Under the pieces are notes generated by a model. The model worked only from the letters and a program-made list of their open reading frames with translations, was not told the DNA's origin and searched no databases. Position numbers and translations under genes: made by a program. This document shows positions 5,592-7,784 of a DNA stretch of 7,784 nt, in pieces. Origin of the DNA: Nitrospiraceae bacterium (GTDB lineage Bacteria > Nitrospirota > Nitrospiria > Nitrospirales > UBA8639); contig DOFS01000547.1 of NCBI GenBank assembly GCA_003523945.1, forward strand, positions 1-7,784, in the 5' to 3' direction. Each line of letters starts with the position of its first letter. Positions within the stretch are counted from its first letter, which is position 1.

Positions 5592-5616
5592 CCTCCTTTG
5601 GGTTGAGGACTTTTTT
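5592..5616 (+). terminator. Weak terminator-like hairpin before hpt
   Basis: CCTC (5592-5595) pairs with GAGG (5605-5608) around a 9-base loop, and a run of six T (5611-5616) follows. The stem is short, so termination would be inefficient. It lies between the possible small ORF and hpt. Confidence 0.25.
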
Positions 5617-5690
5617 GCTCTCCTTTGCTTGCGGTGCCTATCCAAAATGGTCAAGAATCCCATGACAAACGAATTGATAGAAAGGACTTC

Positions 5691-6236
5691 GTGCTCTCCC
5701 ATTCTGTTCTGATTGATGAGAAAACCATTGAGACGCGGGTTGGGGAATTAGCCAATCTGATTGCTACCGATTTGCCAACGCGACAGCCAATCCTGCTTGG
5801 ATTGTTGACCGGAAGTTTTGTCTTCCTGGCTGATCTTGTGCGACACCTTTCACACCATGGTATAGAACCAAAAGTCGAATTTTTAAAAGTTTCCCATTAT
5901 GGTGACACCAGTGATCCCAGTCAGTCAGTCCGCTTTCTCAGAGAGCAACTTCCCCGTCTCACCGATGAAGTGGTAGTGGTCGTGGATGATATTTTCGATT
6001 CGGGGTTCTCGTTGCATGCGGTGAATGAACATTTGAGACAACAGAAGCCGGCCTGGGTTCGATTCTGCACCCTATTGGATAAGCCAAGCCGTCATCAGGT
6101 GGCCCTTAGGGTAGATTACGTCGGATTTGAGATTCCAGATGTCTGGATTATTGGTTATGGTTTGGATCTAGGAGGAGAGGGTCGGGCTTTACCCTATTTA
6201 GGGGCAGTTGAGGGGGCAAACCAGGAAGCCCGTTAA
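5691..6236 (+). CDS. hpt: Hypoxanthine phosphoribosyltransferase
   Basis: Converts hypoxanthine (and usually guanine) plus PRPP to IMP (GMP) in the cytoplasm. Counting from the GTG at 5691 (181 residues, the normal family length), the visible motifs are LTGSFVFLADL (about 39-49), SHYGDTS (68-74, the flexible loop near the active site), the PRPP site VVVVVDDIFDSGFSL (94-108), and DYVGFEIPD followed by VWIIGYGLD (142-159), which hold the purine-binding residues. I chose GTG 5691 because AAAGGA (5681-5686) lies four bases upstream and the family's first helix begins right after it. A TTG at 5625 would add 22 residues with no homology signal. The PRPP motif has DD and DSG where ED and DTG are more common, both tolerated changes. 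The deaminase gene facing it may supply hypoxanthine. Confidence 0.9.
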   Translation: MLSHSVLIDEKTIETRVGELANLIATDLPTRQPILLGLLTGSFVFLADLVRHLSHHGIEPKVEFLKVSHYGDTSDPSQSVRFLREQLPRLTDEVVVVVDDIFDSGFSLHAVNEHLRQQKPAWVRFCTLLDKPSRHQVALRVDYVGFEIPDVWIIGYGLDLGGEGRALPYLGAVEGANQEAR

Positions 6237-6249
6237 AAAGGACCTCCTC

Positions 6250-6264
6250 GCCCAAAGAAAGGGC
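6250..6264 (+). terminator. Small hairpin after hpt
   Basis: GCCC (6250-6253) and GGGC (6261-6264) with a 7-base A-rich loop, 13 bases after the hpt stop. The stem is only four pairs and no T-run follows, so terminator function is doubtful. Confidence 0.2.
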
Positions 6265-6306
6265 TGTAAAGTGAGTCCCGGCCAGAATGAAAAGACCGAA
6301 CTTATC

Positions 6307-6320
6307 AAAAATTAATTTTT
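6307..6320. terminator. AT palindrome between convergent hpt and deaminase genes
   Basis: AAAAA-TTAA-TTTTT is a perfect 14-base palindrome midway between two convergent genes. It offers a T-run on either strand, but the stem is all A-T and has only weak GC support outside it (CCGAAC upstream against GGTTCTCGG downstream). It is a candidate two-way termination region. Confidence 0.3.
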
Positions 6321-6373
6321 ACCATGCGGGTTCTCGGAGAAAACTCTAAGGGCGGCTTTTCAACATGAGAATG

Positions 6374-7393
6374 CTAAAGCCTTGCGGCATGCTCCGAAAT
6401 TTCACACAATAGGTTTTCTTTTTCTGTGTCTGACAAGAAGCTGGCCTTCACCCCATTCCTAGCCAATTGAAGGATGTCGGTTGGCTGGAGATTGAGCGCC
6501 CGCTGGACCGCGAGATAATTTTCCGTAATGTATCCCCCAAAGTAGGCGGGGTCGTCGGAGTGGATCGACACGCATAACCCTCGCTGGAGAAGCAGCTTCA
6601 AAGTATGTTGATCCAGGGAAGGGAACACTTTGAGTTTTACATTCGAGAGCGGGCAAACCGTGAGAGGAATTTGGGTCTGTGCCAGATGCTGAACCAGGGA
6701 TTCGTCCTCAAGACAGCGAATTCCGTGGTCGATGCGGGCGACTTTGAGTAGGGCGAGGGCTTGCCAAATATATTCCGGAGGACCCTCTTCCCCGGCGTGA
6801 GCCACGGTCAGCAATCGTTCAGTCCGTGCACGATCAAAGACTTTCTGAAAAAGCTCGGGGGGATGACCCTTCTCGGAGGAATCGAGCCCCACGGCCCATA
6901 CCCAGTCTCGATAAGTCAGAATCATTTCCAGGGTCTGCCTGGCAGAATCGGGAGGGAGATCGCGAAGGAAACAGGGAATCAGTTTGGAGGAGAGGTCCAG
7001 CTCGGTGTGAGCTTGCTCGAGCGCCGCGTGAATACCTGAAATCACGGTGTGAAAGTCCACCCCTCGGTTCATATGCGCCTGGGGGTCAAAAAAGATTTCC
7101 ACGTGGCGGACATTCTCCTTCACCACGCGTCTAAGGTAGGCCCAGGTCAGATCAAAGAAATCACGTTCCTGTTGTAAAACCCGCGATCCTTCATAGTAAA
7201 GATTTAAGAAGGACTGCAAATCTCGAAAGTTGTAAGCCTGCTTTAGCCCTTCACTTGTGGTAAAGGGAAGAGATAGGCCGTTGCGCTTTGCGAGATCGAA
7301 CATCAACTCCGGTTCAAGCGTCCCTTCGATATGGAGGTGAAGTTCAACTTTGGGAAGATCGCAAATCCATTGGTCGAGTTCGTTCTGATTCAT
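6374..7393 (-). CDS. Adenine deaminase (adenosine/adenine deaminase family)
   Basis: A 339-residue metal-dependent hydrolase of the adenosine deaminase superfamily. Metal and catalytic residues are all visible: H19 and H21 in ELHLHIEGTLEPE, H199 and E202 in VAHAGEEGPPEY, H223 in RIDHGIRC, and H278-S-D280-D281 in IHSDDPAYFGGYI. The EEGP stretch and the SDDPAYFGGY loop are features I associate with the Aah1/PA0148-type adenine deaminases rather than true adenosine deaminases, so the likely reaction is adenine to hypoxanthine plus ammonia. Substrate choice from motifs alone is not certain. Hypoxanthine is the substrate of the enzyme encoded by the facing hpt gene, so the two would form a salvage step to IMP. 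The start ATG (7391-7393) has a weak AGGTT upstream. Length is normal and no residue is missing. Confidence 0.9.
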   Translation of the reverse strand: MNQNELDQWICDLPKVELHLHIEGTLEPELMFDLAKRNGLSLPFTTSEGLKQAYNFRDLQSFLNLYYEGSRVLQQERDFFDLTWAYLRRVVKENVRHVEIFFDPQAHMNRGVDFHTVISGIHAALEQAHTELDLSSKLIPCFLRDLPPDSARQTLEMILTYRDWVWAVGLDSSEKGHPPELFQKVFDRARTERLLTVAHAGEEGPPEYIWQALALLKVARIDHGIRCLEDESLVQHLAQTQIPLTVCPLSNVKLKVFPSLDQHTLKLLLQRGLCVSIHSDDPAYFGGYITENYLAVQRALNLQPTDILQLARNGVKASFLSDTEKENLLCEISEHAARL

Positions 7394-7465
7394 GTGTTAA
7401 CCTGTGAACGGTAAATTTGGCCTTCCTGAAAAATATTCATTCCAAATTGACACACATCATGAGAA

Positions 7466-7483
7466 TTCATAAGCTTGTATGAA
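7466..7483. promoter_or_regulatory. Inverted repeat in the divergent intergenic region
   Basis: TTCATA (7466-7471) and TATGAA (7478-7483) are perfect 6-base arms around a 6-base spacer. The site lies between the deaminase gene (-) and the small basic gene (+), about 75-85 bases from each start, a usual place for an operator. A dimeric regulator site is inferred; nothing identifies the regulator. Confidence 0.3.
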
Positions 7484-7569
7484 ATGCGGGGTGAAACGAT
7501 CTGCGATACGCTCTCTCAGACTTTGCCATGTGTGGTCTAATTCTGAATTGATCGGGGTGCCTATTTATT

Positions 7570-7782
7570 ATGTATGATCCGCAATACCAAAAACAGTACT
7601 GGAAGAAGAACAAGAAAAAGATCCAAGCCAAACGGCGTGAGATGCAGGAACAACTCACGGCCTATCAGAAGGAATACTACCGAAAAAACCGGAAAAAACT
7701 TTTAAAGTATATGGCAAAGTGGAGAGAGGAGAATCAAGACAAGATTCGGGGATACGCAAAAAAACGGCGAAAGAAAAAATGA
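7570..7782 (+). CDS. Small Lys/Arg-rich protein with Tyr-x7-Asn repeats
   Basis: A complete 70-residue protein, extremely basic and predicted all-helical. It holds three copies of a unit of the form Y-x7-N-x2-K-[I/L]: residues 6-18 (YQKQYWKKNKKKI), 32-44 (YQKEYYRKNRKKL) and 47-59 (YMAKWREENQDKI). The first two are close to identical in pattern; the C-terminus is KKRRKKK. Similar Tyr/Asn/Lys repeat proteins occur in phages and as small hypothetical bacterial proteins; that is a general resemblance. Such a charge suggests DNA or RNA binding. The start is the ATG at 7570; a GGGGTG stretch ten bases upstream is a spaced ribosome site, and an AT-rich TATTTATTA segment precedes it. No function is established. 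Confidence 0.6.
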   Translation: MYDPQYQKQYWKKNKKKIQAKRREMQEQLTAYQKEYYRKNRKKLLKYMAKWREENQDKIRGYAKKRRKKK

Positions 7783-7784
7783 CC

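Overview
The window looks like chromosomal DNA from a Gram-negative-type bacterium with roughly even GC/AT content. One gene encodes a lipoprotein with a Cys lipobox and a lytic-transglycosylase fold, which implies a peptidoglycan-bearing envelope with lipoproteins. The gene mix (SulP permease, GAF sensor, radical SAM/SPASM maturase, purine salvage) does not fix the taxon. A Nitrospirota-like or other environmental lineage is only a guess. No insertion sequence, CRISPR array, tRNA or rRNA was recognised.

Layout, left to right. (1) Bases 1-467 hold the 3' end of a SulP-type anion transporter; its STAS domain is complete and its membrane part lies outside the window. (2) After a good stem-loop comes 561-1598, a membrane-anchored GAF sensor that stops exactly at what looks like a histidine-kinase H-box, so the kinase core is missing. 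(3) A 339-bp gap without a convincing gene follows and ends in a strong sigma70-like promoter. (4) Bases 1825-4239 are the most interesting part. Two adjacent paralogous genes encode small proteins with a conserved N-terminus, a central block of CxC[E/Q]xKP repeats and a conserved helical C-terminus. They are followed 17 bp later by a radical SAM protein with a complete SPASM motif. This is the architecture of a ribosomally made, post-translationally modified peptide (RiPP) system. I do not recognise the precursor family. Promoter, 5' leader and gene were all duplicated together.

(5) On the minus strand, 4384-5034 encodes a lytic-transglycosylase-like lipoprotein, convergent with the maturase; a nested hairpin lies between the two. 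(6) Bases 5035-5690 are mostly non-coding but contain a possible 52-codon basic ORF with a strong Shine-Dalgarno sequence. (7) A hypoxanthine phosphoribosyltransferase gene (5691-6236, +) faces an adenine/adenosine deaminase gene (6374-7393, -). If the latter deaminates adenine, the pair makes a short salvage route: adenine to hypoxanthine to IMP. (8) After a divergent intergenic region with an inverted repeat, 7570-7782 encodes a very basic 70-residue protein made of Tyr-x7-Asn repeats.

How the parts work together: the only evident multi-gene system is the precursor/precursor/radical SAM cluster. No transporter, peptidase or second modifying enzyme lies next to it, so export and leader removal, if they occur, must be supplied elsewhere or the product may stay in the cell.
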